Source of the DNA: Chrysopilus asiliformis
Taxonomy: Eukaryota; Arthropoda; Insecta; Diptera; Rhagionidae
Assembly (NCBI GenBank): GCA_964034945.1
Contig: OZ035962.1
Coordinates: 103,542,784 to 103,606,783 of the forward strand
Length of the DNA stretch: 64,000 nucleotides
Direction: 5' to 3'
In this document: positions 34,385-46,385 of the stretch, piece by piece
Position numbering within the stretch: the stretch's first letter is position 1
Layout of the letters: each line of letters starts with the position of its first letter
Translations under genes and position numbers: made by a program
The notes under the pieces: generated by a model
Database searches by the model: none
The model's input: the letters and a program-made list of their open reading frames with translations, nothing else
What the model was told of the DNA's origin: nothing

Positions 34385-34962
34385 TAAAGGCCCCACTACG
34401 ATAGACATAGGAGCGCATATGTTAATGTCAAATTCCCAACGAATGTTGACATACATAGCTGTCAACATTAAAGCTAACCAGAATAGGCATAGACTGACAT
34501 AAGTAAAGTCAAATTCTTCTCGATAGTAATTGTCAAATTGTGAAGTGCTTAAAAGAATTAAGTGACCTGAAAGATGAACTGGATGGATACGGCAGAAAGA
34601 AGCGTTCATGTGACATACGAGAAATCAATCGCGACAGGAAAACGCACGGATACTACGTAGTCACCTTCTTAAAAATAAAAAGCCTTGATCCGGATCAATT
34701 TTTTATTCATACGAGAATGACCACAAATGTCTTTGACTATCTGTTGTCCTGCTTGAGTCCCTTTTTGGGAAAATTTTAGGTTATGTTCACTATTTGCATA
34801 TGCCAGTTCCATTTGTATCGAATTATTCATGCTTAACGAATGTTTAACGAAGATTTGAAAGTGGCACATGTCTATTATGGGTAATAACATTGACTTTCTT
34901 ATTCTGGAAATGACATATGCAGCTACATATGCGTTCTTATGTCTATCATAGTTGCGCCTTTA
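34385..34962 (+). mobile_element. PIF/Harbinger element, 572 bp, with transposase remnant
   Basis: The ends at 34388 and 34959 are inverted repeats matching at 30 of 35 bases (AGGCCCCACTACGATAGACA versus AGGCGCAACTATGATAGACA). The flanks are TAA (34385-34387) and TTA (34960-34962), one base apart. The inside holds a Harbinger transposase fragment, so this element ties the TWA-flanked MITEs of the window to a named superfamily. Confidence 0.87.
34507..34779 (+). pseudogene. Harbinger-type transposase N-terminal fragment
   Basis: The frame contains NRDRKTHGYY, then FLKIKSLDPDQFFIHTRM, then TTNVFDYLLSCLSPFL. This is the conserved start of PIF/Harbinger transposases, where a line of the type 'lkld.e.F..yfRm....FdyLL..i.p.l' precedes the DDE core. 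It stops at 34777-34779 before any catalytic residue. There is no good ATG (the longest frame opens at a GTG at 34540, with open sequence back to 34507). The DDE core and the companion Myb-like protein are absent. Broken; assignment from motif memory, not from a search. Confidence 0.8.
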
Positions 34963-37900
34963 AAACTTGGAGCATTTTCATGCCACTAAACCTGTATTTT
35001 TTTATTTAAATATACACTCTTGAAAAGGAGGAAGCTCTCTCGCCCAGAAATTTCATGTTTATTTGAAGCTTTTGCTGGGCTCAAGATTGTAACAACAGTT
35101 CTCTTTCGATGTAAAGATTTAAAAAAAATTTGGCGTTAAACTAATTTGTTAAACCAAATTAATCCATCAAACCAGAATACGATTTGTGTCTCGTTGGATT
35201 CGATCTAAACATTTAATAACAATTTTTTGTTGTAATATTGCTAGATTTTAACACTTTTTATGAAACTTGTAAAAAAATTTGTCTAAGAAATTAAGCTAGT
35301 CTTGTAATTTTGCACCGATGCGTTTTTAGTAAAAATGAAGAAAAAAAATTTAAATAGGCAAAGTCGGATTACTTCTTTCTCCCTCCACCATACAACTGAA
35401 ATAGTCTCGAAAAGGGTTCATTCTACCGAAATAATCATTAAGACAAAAAAATCTACACAAGTGATTTTCCATACATCAAAATTTATATTAAAATTAAATC
35501 TTCTTACTGACATTAGCGCAAATCGCGACTCCTAATCTAGAAATGTCTGGCGATTCACATGTTGGGAATGCAACATTTTTAAAACCAGTTACAAAAACAA
35601 TATTTTAGACATCCAAGACTTTACAGAACACACAAACACTTACTTAAACATTAGAAAAAAAAACTCAAACAGGAATTTCTTTAATTTCGCTTTCAAATTG
35701 TTTTCAAATGATTTATGAGAAAGCGATTTCCCACTTACATTGTATTATCCTTTTCAACTGGGGCATCAAAAATCTCATCCAATATCTGAAATTTCAAAAG
35801 AAAAGATTAATTTTCAATTAGACTTATCATATTAAAAGTCCCTTTTCAACTTCCGGTGAGTCATCATATTCCATCTAGCGCCTTTCGCTCAAAATATACA
35901 GGAATTCAATATATTCAACGCCAAGACCCTCTTAAATCAGTGTCAAGACAGAGGAGACGTCGCGTAATATGAAATTAGGAAATGTCAACGAAAAACGGAA
36001 AAAATTATAAGAAAATCGCTGAGGGTTCTTTGGAGAAGAAGCGAAGAAAAACTACGTATAAGTATAAAAATGTGATGGCGATGAAGTTGGTGATGAGAAG
36101 AACAAGTGACACCAATTTGTTCCTTAAAAGTATGGAGATTCGATTTTTTCCAAAGCGACCGACTAATATTCTTTTCATATCTATTTTAAAATTGTTTTTG
36201 ACATATAGATTTTCCACATTTGCAGCTTTCCAGACTAGTCTCCGTCATACTACTATCAAGAAGTTTGGCATAGAAATAAGAATGTTTGTATCGTCATTAC
36301 AAAGTGATACTCCTATGTGAATGTATATCAGTTGAGCACAATTAAATCTTTGAAACAATGACATTTTACATTATTAGACATAAAATATATAATTTATTCT
36401 ATTAGTTTGTATAAACTAGCCTTCTGCCACCGAATTACCTTCATTTTTTCGTCATTTTTGCAATGAACTTGTACGACACGATGAAAGTAGTACTATTGAA
36501 AATCTTCACTAGATAAAAACGAAAATGACATGCCACAAAATATGGCAAATCACTCAAAAAGGCCAATGCATAATGTGAGTTTGAGTCTTACGATAATAGC
36601 ATAAGATCCCAAAAACACAATCTTAAATGTTCAATTAAATACATTCAATACAATAAATTACATTAATTACGTTTATTACGTGTCATTGTAAAACCTCCAA
36701 CTACGCGTATTTTACCAAGATGTCTGAGTTTACACTCCTGAATTTTTTCGCTTTTCAACCTTTAAAACTATTAGATTAGGATATTCCTTCTCTTTCCCAT
36801 ACCAATTAAAAATGATTTTCAATTTCCTTGAAAAGATACATCGTATTGAAAAATATCCTTCAAAATGGTACAATGTATTGAGAAATTTATAGGCATAATT
36901 AGATGCTCCTTCCCCTCTTTCCCTTGTAAATGGAAAATTCTCTATCAATTTCGATTTTTCCTCACAGGGTATTTCACTCTGTCAATTGTAGTTTTTTTAA
37001 TGTTTACTACAAGCCTTTAATTGTTTAAAATACAAAATATGTTATTCCTATAATTATTACTTCTATAAATTCCATTCGATAGTTTATATTTCAGGATTCA
37101 GGATACGACTTGACTTTAAGGAATATCCAAAAAAAAAAATCAAATAAATGTCGCTATAATGGGTTGAGTGCACCCCTCCCTTTTATCGTCTCAACTTATC
37201 AACCAAACGCCTTGATCTAAGTTCGTTTTTTTAAGAAATTCTTAAATTACAAATTTTTTTCTTTTCACTTTTTATTCGCCGTTCGCTCATCGTTTAACAC
37301 TTTTTACACCGATGATGGCGTGTCTTCTTCGTAGCTACTTATGAATATATGGCTCCCTTCGAAGACTGGGAAAGATGCTTCTGTGGTGTTTCCATAGAAT
37401 TTTTTTTTACCCCAATGTACACGAATCAGTGGCTGTAGACTTGAAGAAATCGCGACGGAAAATAAACAAACGAATTTGCTTTTACACGAAACTGAAATGG
37501 GGCGGGTTTAGGGAGGTTGCTACCGTCAAAATAGTGAAAAGCTTTAGACTTCATTTTTATAAGCGGAATTGAAATGGCTTACAATTTTTGAGGGAAAAGA
37601 ATTTACCAGCGAATATGAGATATAGCGTCAGATTCGAATGGAGGAGGGTAGACGCAAAGTGTATAAAATGATGAAGGGATGTTTGTTCATGTGATCGTTG
37701 AACGAAATTTAGATGAAGAAGAGACCACAGAATATAAAATGAATGAAAAAGAGCCTGAAAAAACGAAAATATGAAAGAAAAATTAAATAAAAATCATAAA
37801 TCTTCGGGACGATAGATGTTGCTGTGAATTTTCTTACCACTGAATGTCAGCAAGCAAAACATCAGTCCCGTTTTTTTTTCGTATCGTGCTGTGCTTCTTT

Positions 37901-38124
37901 TTAGCAGTGTTTGTATATATTTTTACGAAGGCCATTCGTATAATCTTTATCATCCTCATCATCATCGTCATCATTGTCCTTGTCGTCCCTGAAAATCGCC
38001 CAGTTTCTCAAAGCCCCGTGAAAATTGCTGAATTCCTGGTACGATGAATTACTCGGTCGCTTCATGAGAAAAGGATCACTATAAACGCCCAGTTCTTTCT
38101 ACCAAAAGACTAATTCCTGCATAC
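34963..38124. other. Unannotated stretch
   Basis: AT-rich with many chance frames. The plus-strand frame 37844-38047 would encode a very hydrophobic segment (IIFIILIIIVIIVLVV), but this comes from a CATCATCATCGTC run and I do not call it a gene. Confidence 0.35.
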
Positions 38125-38248
38125 CTTTCGTGCCCGGCATCGTTCCGCTGTATCCTGTCAAGCAGATTTTTCTGGTTCCCCTCGCATCCTGGGGTTGTGG
38201 CGTTTCAGCGGCCCGTTTCCTTGTGCCTACGCGTCGCTCTTCGACGAT
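38125..38248 (-). other. Candidate host exon, 124 nt
   Basis: On the minus strand, CATACATCAG ends at 38249 (acceptor-like), and GGCACGAAAG/GTATGC follows at 38125 (donor-like). The 124-nt interval is open in the frame starting ATC, reading IVEERRVGTRKRAAETPQP, then RKICLTGYSGTMPGTK. It is markedly GC-richer than its surroundings. The protein is basic and alanine/proline-rich at first; I do not recognise a family. No neighbouring exon with matching phase was found. It could be an old GC-rich repeat instead. Confidence 0.35.
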
Positions 38249-39544
38249 CTGATGTATGAAGAATGCTTATTTCGGGTGGCTGACAAAGCGGGGGTGATAA
38301 AGGAAGAAATGGCTCTATAGCCTGAAGGGATTCCTGGCTGAAATATACACGATAGAAAGTAGGTTTCTTTGCTTCTACATACTTTATACCACCGACATTT
38401 CGCTTGATTTTTTATTTTGTATACTTTGTGCTTTTTCCACTTTTTCCACTTTTTTCTTAATTCTTTTTTTTTACAGATTTTATCCGTTTTTGTATTTCAT
38501 TTTAACTCGGAAAGAGATTTGTGGAAAACAGGGTAAAATTTTTATTTATTGGAAAAGCATAAGGCGAAAATGATTTATCTAGAATCGAGGGTGGCATGTG
38601 GACAAGTGGGGAAATGGTGTAGATTGAAATAAGGGAAATAGCGAACTGGTTGCCGTTGTCGGTGCCGTCTTTTAATTTCAGTTGAAGCTGCGGAAAAGTC
38701 GGGAAGGAATTTGGAATTGAATTACGATTGGAATTGGTAGTAGCGACATGAAGGTTTAATGGATTTTTTTCGTATCGAGATTTATGGCTGTCTTAAAAGA
38801 AGCGCCACACGATGAAGAAAAGAATGAAGCGTTTTATTATGAGCACCCAACAGAAAGTCGAAAATTATCCTGAATTGGTGATTTGGCCCCGGTATGGCAG
38901 GGGGTTGTTTTTTAGGAACAAAAAATTGCCGTCCTTTGTTCAATTCGGAATGATTACGGGTATGCTGGAAAGGAATGCTAATCACACAACATACTTTCAT
39001 GGTTAAAAATACTGCACGTCGAAAATGTTGAGATATCGTATTTGATTTTCGTTACAGATGAACCTTTTTATGTGTAAAATGAAACCAAATCAATTTTGAA
39101 CGATTGATATGTATGTATGTCTGATTCCAACAAATTTCATAAATACAACATTAATTTAGCTTTTAAGGGAAAGTGGTGTCTTTTCATTCAATTATAGCTC
39201 AATTTTCTTTTCATTAAATTATAGCTCAATTTTAACAACAAACCTTTTTTTGATCATCGACTTCCGAGATTTTCTTCACTTCTTACCAACCTCCAATATT
39301 CGATAACAAATTTTCCTTATATTTGATCCTTTAAATAGTGTTTCTAATTTATCTTTTGATTGAATAAGTACATTTATTGGATTACTTATGATCCCAGCGA
39401 TTTATTGATTTGTGTCTTCTCGATATAACTTTACACGGAGGGAAATAATTGGACAGATTCCTACATAAAAAGGGATATTCGACACAGTGAAATTTTTTGA
39501 TAATCAGTCCCTTTCTGCTCAATACGAAATCCATTTCAGGTAAA
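38249..39544. other. Unannotated stretch
   Basis: A 26-bp word (TTTTCATTMAATTATAGCTC) is directly repeated near 39182 and 39210. No genes or element ends were seen. Confidence 0.4.
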
Positions 39545-39900
39545 ATTATGAGGTCGATCTGTCTGTCGGTCAGTCCGTTTTACATATCTTAAATATCTTA
39601 AAAACGCGTTGAGCTAGCGACAAGCTTGTAGATGAGATTTACGACGATTGTAATTTTATTAATTTTTGGAAAACTAACGATAACGGTTACCTCCCTTACA
39701 ACTTTTTTTTAAATACGGTTTTTTGAAAATTTCTCGAAACCTATGCACTTCTGAGAAAAAATGGATGTAACAAAATTTAAAGCATATACAATTCTCTACA
39801 TTTTTTTCTTTAATGAGTTTTACATATCTTTTATGGTTCTCGACATGTATAACAAAATAAAGTTTTTTGAAAATTTCTCGAAAACTTCTCATATCGAGGT
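39545..39900 (+). repeat. R4-like tail and a short duplicated segment
   Basis: CGATCTGTCTGTCGGTCAGTCCG then AAAACGCGTTGAGCTAGCGAC resembles R4. Downstream, GTTTTTTGAAAATTTCTCGAAA occurs at about 39717 and again at about 39861. This second block is a word also common in R2/R3. Confidence 0.45.
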
Positions 39901-40712
39901 ACCATAATTAGGGATGCCAACGATACCTCGATATTTGCAAAACATCGAGGTATCGTTGAAAAATATCGAGTTTTAACTCGATGTTGAACAGGCCGATATA
40001 TCGAGGTATCGATGTTGCTATCAGCGATGTTAGAACATTACTCTTCATTAAATTATTAGAAAAACTAATTTTAGGACTGGAGGGACTAGTCTTTAGATAG
40101 ATTTAATATAGCCACCCTACTTAAAGATTTGTTTAGATTTTCTTTGGTATCAATTTTCGGTTTCATCTTTCTACAAGATTTTGCAAAATATACCAGAGCT
40201 AGCCATGAAATTTTACAGAGAAGTTTGGTCCTAATGTGGAAATCCGTTAACCGGAAGTTGCCAAAACGGCGGCTTTTTAAAAACTATGCGGTTTTTTGCG
40301 ATTTATTCCGAAACTAACCATTTTCCAGTAGTCTTATGGATTACAAAACTTGGAGACAATAAAATTTGCTACATTTATGTCTTTTACTAGAACTCTCAAA
40401 ACGTTATGAAGATATGCCGGTATTTAGAAAAAAAATAGTTTTTTGCGAATATCTCGAAATCTAACAGGTTTTTGGTGGTTCAACGTACCATATAAGAAGA
40501 ATTAAAACCGTGTCAATTCTACCTGGGTGCACTTCACCCACAGTAGAGCATCCGCCCGGTGGCTAAATTATTTATAAAATTTAATTTTTTCGAAACATCG
40601 AGGTATCGATGTTTTTAGGACGATGTTTTTTGACATCGATATCGCATTTTAAAAAACATCGATTTTCGATATATCGAGGTTCTATGAACGATGCTGCATC
40701 CCTAACCATAAT
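39901..40712. mobile_element. hAT-type element, 796 bp, perfect 8-bp duplication
   Basis: ACCATAAT occurs at 39901-39908 and 40705-40712. The ends of 39909-40704 are TAGGGATGCCAACGATACC and, complemented, TAGGGATGCAGCATCG. That is a short hAT-style terminal repeat. Next to each end lie clustered CATCGAGGTATCGATG-type words (39933-40010 and 40600-40680), resembling the subterminal repeats hAT transposases bind. The centre carries an R2 copy, not a transposase, so the element is non-autonomous. Confidence 0.9.
40235..40480 (+). repeat. Interspersed repeat R2, copy B, inside the hAT element
   Basis: It shares CCGTTAACCGGAAGTTGCC, CAGTAGTCTTATGGATTACA and ACTTGGAGACAATAAAATT with copy C (reverse), and the last two with copy A. 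At 40380 it reads GTCTTTTACTAGAACT without an insert. This is a diverged version of the site that carries the piggyBac element in copy A. Confidence 0.78.
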
Positions 40713-40828
40713 CGAGAGTCATTTTTATTGAATACATTACCTAAATTGCATTATCCGGGACAAAAGTTTGGTCTCCAGTACGCTGGGGTTCTGATTTTGT
40801 GTCGACTAATCATTAACGTATTGTAATA

Positions 40829-41107
40829 TACTCAGAAAAATAATAACGCTGATCCAAGTCAACTTTTTCCTGCAGGCGACAGACGGAGTTCTCCATTGCA
40901 TGACATTACATCATCGAAATACCTATCTCAGGTCAACCATTGCAGCTCTTTACGCCCGACTTTACTGCAGGCTTAAATACTGCAGGGTTTTCTCCCACCA
41001 CAGGTTGATACATTTTTACTTTTCCTGACGCAGGTGAACGCGCACCTAGCATAGGTTAAATTTTGCTGCGGTAAGTCGACGACTTTTTTACCATTTTTCG
41101 GAGTGCG
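40829..41107. mobile_element. MITE with ACTCAGAAAAAT ends, about 275 bp (decayed)
   Basis: The left end CTCAGAAAAATAATAACG (40831) and the right end CCATTTTTCGGAGTG (to 41105) are inverted. GTCAACTTTTTCCTGCAGG near 40859 matches the 47219-47489 element read in reverse (GTCAACTTTTTGTCAGG), so the two are one family. The TA duplication is not clear here. Confidence 0.58.
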
Positions 41108-43452
41108 ATTACTTTCATTATAGAGTAGACTGGTTTGTCTATCTGTCGCTTATAACTCGACATTTACTGAACCTATTTGAGTGAATCTTCCAAAGAAGCT
41201 TATTGGCATTAAGGAGCGGTTTTACAGCCATGGGTTTCCTCTAGTTCTTACCCACTTACTACCCCTGCTAACTCCTTAACTACCATTAAACCATTATCCG
41301 CTGCTACCCAATTGCTTTGTTATTATCAAATGAACCATATTTTCCCTTAATTATTGAGGCCAAAATTTTAAAAATCCATATTTTTCACATTAAACAAGTT
41401 TGTTTATATTTACAAATTTTCTTATTATTTTCTGCTTATCTCGAAAACAGGTCACAACATCTATTCGTACTCTGAAATTATTTGTGTCTGCTAAATTTTT
41501 TTCCCCAATTACGTTTGTTAGGAATTTACCCCCAGTTTAACATTAGTGGCTCACGTACAACAATTTTAGGGTCAAAGAACTGTGAAAACGGTTAACACTC
41601 TGCAAAATTGAGTACGTTCTTTTTCTTCACCATGCTGTTTTGTTTTCTTGTTAGCTATAATAAAGTCAAACTTTGCCAAGCTTACTCTCAATTACTATTC
41701 TTTTAGCTTTTTACTGGCTGTACTGACTGTAGGGAAGTTGTCTTTACGTTGGTTTTTCTTAATATCGGACAAAAGGGCAAAAAAACAAAAATACAGAACA
41801 AGAAAAAGAGGAAAAGCGATGTAGAAAAAAAAATCTAGATGATACAATGCACATATTACATTATAACTTTTTCAATAACATACCATTCTCTTGCTAACAT
41901 ATGAGGAAAGTAGTAGTCGCAGCGGCAGCAGCATAAAACCGAGGGAATTTCACCCATAAGAAGGGAAGCTTCCTTGCTACTAGAATATAATGGAGTTAAA
42001 CGGTGTATTGGCTGGTTGAAGGGTGAACTCGCTATACGAGTGGAGGGGTGGGAGGAGGGGGGGTCGTATCATTAGATGGAGAATATGCTCATATAAACAT
42101 ACAAAGGCAAAGTTAAGAAAAACTTTTACAAGTAAATTGTTATTTTTCCGATCTTTTTCCATTGAACCAAAGACTGGTATTTAGGCTGCTCGTTGGATGA
42201 ATTGCTTGATGGCGGCTTGTGCGGGAGGTTGGCTGGCTGTTAGCTTATCCTTACCATTCTCTACAATACAGCAGACAGTCTTAAATACTAACGAACGAGA
42301 AAAATTCTTCAACTGCGATCTCAGTTCCTGAATGCTGAATGCTGGATATGTGAATTTGCTCCATAGCTAGCTCTTTACCAGTTATGGACAGATTTCAAAT
42401 GGGAACATTGCAAGCGGGTGGAAAATCAGGCAATGAATGAAACCTCTAAACAAGGCAACAAAAAAATATTGTAGTATAAAAGTACGGAAAAAACGGAAGA
42501 AAAATACAGACTAAATAAGGGCTGGGAGACAGGAAAAAATAAAAATACATATACACATTGACGCGGTGGGTGGAAACTGAACTGAACTGTTGTAGCCGTA
42601 TTCGTAGGTAATACAAATATACTCGTAAGATTCTGTCAATGGTGCTGGAGTGAATTGTTCTGTTTTACTAGACATACGACTTCTGTTTCAGCAATATCGG
42701 ACTTTTTATTGCTCTTGTTATATAAAAAGTAAGTACAACAATAACTTTAATGTTTCAACTCGCTTTATGCTGCTGTTTTAACCAGCCCTAACATCATCGG
42801 CTCAGCCGCTTTCCAACCATATCCGTATGGTTATATTTTCATTCCTAAGATTGAATCGATGAACTTTTCATCCTGCGCAACCGAAATATTTCTGTTCCGG
42901 TTCTACTCTACTGCCATTCAAGCTTTTTGTGATATAATATAAATGTCGTTACGCTTTTTAAGACTTTGGCGCGAATTGACATTTTGGAAAATTGTTTTCC
43001 AAAAACGAATGATTTGTAATCACTTGACGTGCTTTTGCCGTATTTTTCTCAACAAGCATTTATAATAAAAAAAATGCGATGCCAGAAAAGCTTAACGCAT
43101 AAAATAAAAATTACTATATGTAATAAAAATTGTTATAAGCAATTAAATGGAAACAAGATGGACAAAAGATGGTTATAATTCCGTGAAGTTTATTTGGTAA
43201 GTACCCAAGTTTGTATTTTACAAAGCAATTGATTTATGAAATTAAAATTCGAAATTTTAATATTGCTGCGTCTAATTGGATTAAAAAACGTAATGAGTTC
43301 ATCTGTAAACGAAATCAATAAAAAACAATCGTGAAAATACTCAATGCGCTATTAATTTTTAATTGGATTTCTACTGACTAATAAAACGTGGAAAAATTGG
43401 GACAGATTATAACTTTAGTTGGAGCTGTGGAAGTTTAATGCGTCGTTTTTCT
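41108..43452. other. Unannotated stretch
   Basis: No element ends were recognised. 42042-42063 is a G-rich run (GGAGGGGTGGGAGGAGGGGG) with quadruplex potential. Many short frames, none convincing. Confidence 0.4.
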
Positions 43453-43600
43453 TACAGTGGAACCTCGGTTAATATGCGGTTCGGTTTATCTAAAAACCCT
43501 AAGAACTGACTTTGTTATTCTTTCATGCAAAAAAAAAAATCCGAAACGATTTTCGCACTTCCTACTCTTTATATCCGAAGAGCTGAATTCTTATTTTGCA
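43453..43600 (+). mobile_element. Possible single pogo-like terminus
   Basis: TA followed by CAGTGGAACCTCGGTTAAT at 43455 looks like the end of a pogo/Tigger-type element; compare 59620-60093. No matching right end was found downstream, so it is a fragment at best. Confidence 0.35.
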
Positions 43601-44110
43601 AAATCTGAAATATCTCGATAACGGTAAAAGATAGCCATTCACGGTAAAAGGCTAAAATGTAGAGAATTTTAATATCCTTAATTTTTTCTTCAACTTTTTT
43701 TTCGAAAACCGCAATCGATTTGCAAAAAAAAAAAATTTTTTTTTTCGTTTTAATGAAAATATTTCAATAACTGTAAAATATAGCGGATAACAGTAAAATA
43801 CGAAATTCTGGCAAACATTATTCTCTTCAATTCATATCGAACCACCAAAAATTCATTTTTTTTTCGAGATAAACGCAAAAAACTATTTTTTTAAATAACG
43901 GCATATCTCGATAAGGGCATATCTCGATAACGGCTTGATATATACTGTCCTCGTAAAGGTCATAAATGTGTTTTCTTGTCTCCAAGTTTTGTCATACTTA
44001 AGACTACTGAAAAACGCCTAGTTTATAAGTAAATTGCGAAAAATTTTTAAAAAGCCGCCATTTTGGTTACTTCCGGTCAACGGATCTTCGGGAAATGTTT
44101 TAAGGCAAAA
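43600..44110 (-). repeat. Interspersed repeat R2, copy C
   Basis: On the minus strand this repeats R2 in order: CCGTTGACCGGAAGTAACC, AAATGGCGGCTTTTTAAAAA, CAGTAGTCTTAAGTATGACA, ACTTGGAGACAAGAAAAC, then CGTTATCGAGATATGCC twice. The part near 43614-43800 has more ATATCTCGATAACGGTAAAA words, linking R2 to R3 in style. Confidence 0.75.
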
Positions 44111-44381
44111 TCGAAATTTTTCATTATAATACTTTTTTATACTGCTTAGAAGAATGCAAAATTCAAATCAAATAATGTTATCAATATGATCTTACATATA
44201 ATTTCCATACATCAAAATTGAATCAGAATAGAATACTGAATTCTCCAATGCAATTGAAAAGTTGTTTATGGTTTTTTTTTTAAATAGTCCTCCATATTAA
44301 ATTAATTGTAAAACAAAGGATTATACATAAGGAGATGTCCATAAAATATGTCACATCTCTAGGTGGAAGGGGGTCTGTGAA

Positions 44382-45000
44382 AGTGTAAGCAGGGATGTCC
44401 CCAATTTGCCTTAGGAGGGAAGTAGATTGAACCAAAAATATGAGTAGATTGTAGCAGATTTTGAAAGAAAACCTTTTTTACCTATGCCGATATACCAATT
44501 TGTATAACTAAAGCTAAATAGCTTTATCATTCATAATATCAAAATTCTATCAACAAAAAACTTGCTGTAGTTCAGAAAATGACATTTAAAAAATTATTTT
44601 GTATTGGCTGGCTCATATTTAATTTCGTTAAGCCAGCTACAGATGTACGATCAAGTGTGCCAACTTGATCACGGACCGGTTGGCAGACATACAAAATATG
44701 CCGTCTGTAGGCATGTCTGCGGTTTGCCAATAGGTCCCCTGATCGGTTTTTTTAATATTTAAAGCGTCTGTAGTAATGTCTGCCAACCGGTCCGTGTTCA
44801 AGTTGGCAGACTTGATCGTACATCTGTAGCTGGCTTTAGAAGCTTTTTACATTTAACATGTAAAATATAATTTTTTGGTTGATTCATGTATTTTACAACA
44901 AATAGTAGTAGATTTGATTTACTACGCACTGAAGGTTTTGAAGGCGAAAATAGTAGTAGATTTACTACAATTGTAGTGGAGGGACATCGCTGAGTGTAAC
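44382..45000. mobile_element. hAT-type element, 603 bp, with nested MITE
   Basis: The left end CAGGGATGTCCCC at 44390 pairs with GGAGGGACATCGCTG ending at 44992. The flanking 8-mers are AGTGTAAG (44382-44389) and AGTGTAAC (44993-45000), differing at one base. Inside both ends AGTAGTAGATT/AGTAGATTG words recur. The interior is interrupted by 44631-44835. No transposase was seen. Confidence 0.82.
44628..44838. mobile_element. PIF/Harbinger-type MITE, 205 bp, TTA duplication, nested in hAT
   Basis: TTA is at 44628-44630 and 44836-44838. Terminal inverted repeats match at 58 of 60 bases, beginning AGCCAGCTACAGATGTACGA, so nearly the whole element is a hairpin with a short centre. It has no coding frame. 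The AGCC start and TTA duplication are shared with 16505-16729. Confidence 0.9.
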
Positions 45001-46284
45001 GGGCGGTACTAAATTTCATACAAAAAATCGCGAAAAAGCCTAACAAAGTTGTGGTGGGGAAGAATGGGAGTAGAAAGGCCAAAAATTTGCGTGACGTATT
45101 TTATAGACAGACAGCCCTAACTGTTTTATGTGTCAAAATTGAATTGGACCGTATATTATCTTCTTCATCATGCCTACAAAATAAGATTTTCTCAAGCATG
45201 TTTTGTTGAATTGAAAGAAACAAATTATTTTTCATCATTTATTTATTGATATGTAGATATTATAGTTATTTTATATAATTACATTTTTATAACATTTTTA
45301 CACTAATTCCAAAAAACCTTCTAATTGAATTTCGTATTATTACAGTATCATTATTATGGAAATTCCTTTCGCACAAATATTTTTATCACATAAGAAATTA
45401 ATTGAATCTGATCGAAAAATCTAATAACTATGCAAACAATTCAATTCTTATAATTAGCAACAAAAAATCCTTGAAAAATTCCGTCTTAATTTTTCATTTT
45501 TCTTATAATTTCAGATCAAACGGAACAACTAAATATTATGTAAGTAAATTTTTAATTCATTTTTATTTAAATTGCTTGTCCTATTAGATAAACTTTTGAA
45601 TCTTGGCTGTTTAAATCATTTCTGATCGAGATTTGAATGGCACGAGCCTGGGATAGGACTTCTCCGTCCAAAAGCCAGAGGGTCTTCTTTCGTTATATAT
45701 TTTCAATTATATTTTCTTATCATCATTCATCCATTGTACCTGTCGGCCTACAGTTGTTTAGCTAATGAGTATACGATTTTCTATGAAGGGAAGAAAACCA
45801 TACCATCAACAATATTCCCAGAAATTAATGAATAACATCGAAAATCAGCTTGCTCTTTGATTTGGGATCATTACGTTCGGAATATCAAGGATCAGGGGAC
45901 TACTGTTGAACCCGACAGGCGGGGTGGCATTCATGTCAGCTCCAATAGGAAAATTAACAGGAAAGAAATGAAATCAGCGGTCGGTGCTGCTTATTATCGT
46001 TAGAGATATTATGAGAAGAGGGTAGTTGTATCCAAAAGACCAGATCAGACCATACTATACCAGACTACGAGTAGTAGAATAGCATCCGAAAAAACAATGG
46101 TCGCTTCATAATTAACTCTGATCCTCTTCATCCCATGGGCTGGAAACTTTTGTAAATAGCCTGAAATCATTGGGAGATGAAATTAATCATTCTATTAATC
46201 TTTAATATACCAATCATCAGCATCTTCAATAAATATAAAAAGCACACACAGCTACACATCCACCATTCATATTTCCCACCGTAC
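45001..46284. other. Unannotated stretch
   Basis: AT-rich to 45600. 45640-46080 is somewhat GC-richer without a convincing open frame. Confidence 0.35.
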
Positions 46285-46385
46285 CTACTATCATTCCAGC
46301 TGGCGTCGTCGAACAGCGTATTGAACAAGTCCACCGTGAAGTTTCTTCCTCCTTCATAAATTCTCGTCCTGATCATCCCTTGCAG
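46285..46385. other. Candidate host exon, strand unresolved
   Basis: On the plus strand, a pyrimidine-rich acceptor (ACTATCATTCCAG) precedes 46300, and TTGCAG/GTATTA follows 46385. One frame of the 86 nt is open, reading VVEQRIEQVHREVSSS. On the minus strand an ATG at 46373 opens RIYEGGRNFTVDLFNTLFDD, ending at an AGTAG/GTACGG donor-like site at 46285, but its acceptor is weak. GC content is clearly higher than nearby. I recognise neither protein. Confidence 0.3.

Noticed and set aside
37844..38047. 67-residue hydrophobic frame with an ATG
   Set aside because: The hydrophobic run comes from a low-complexity ATC/GTC tract. There is no conservation signal, and splice-like sites on the other strand are equally plausible.
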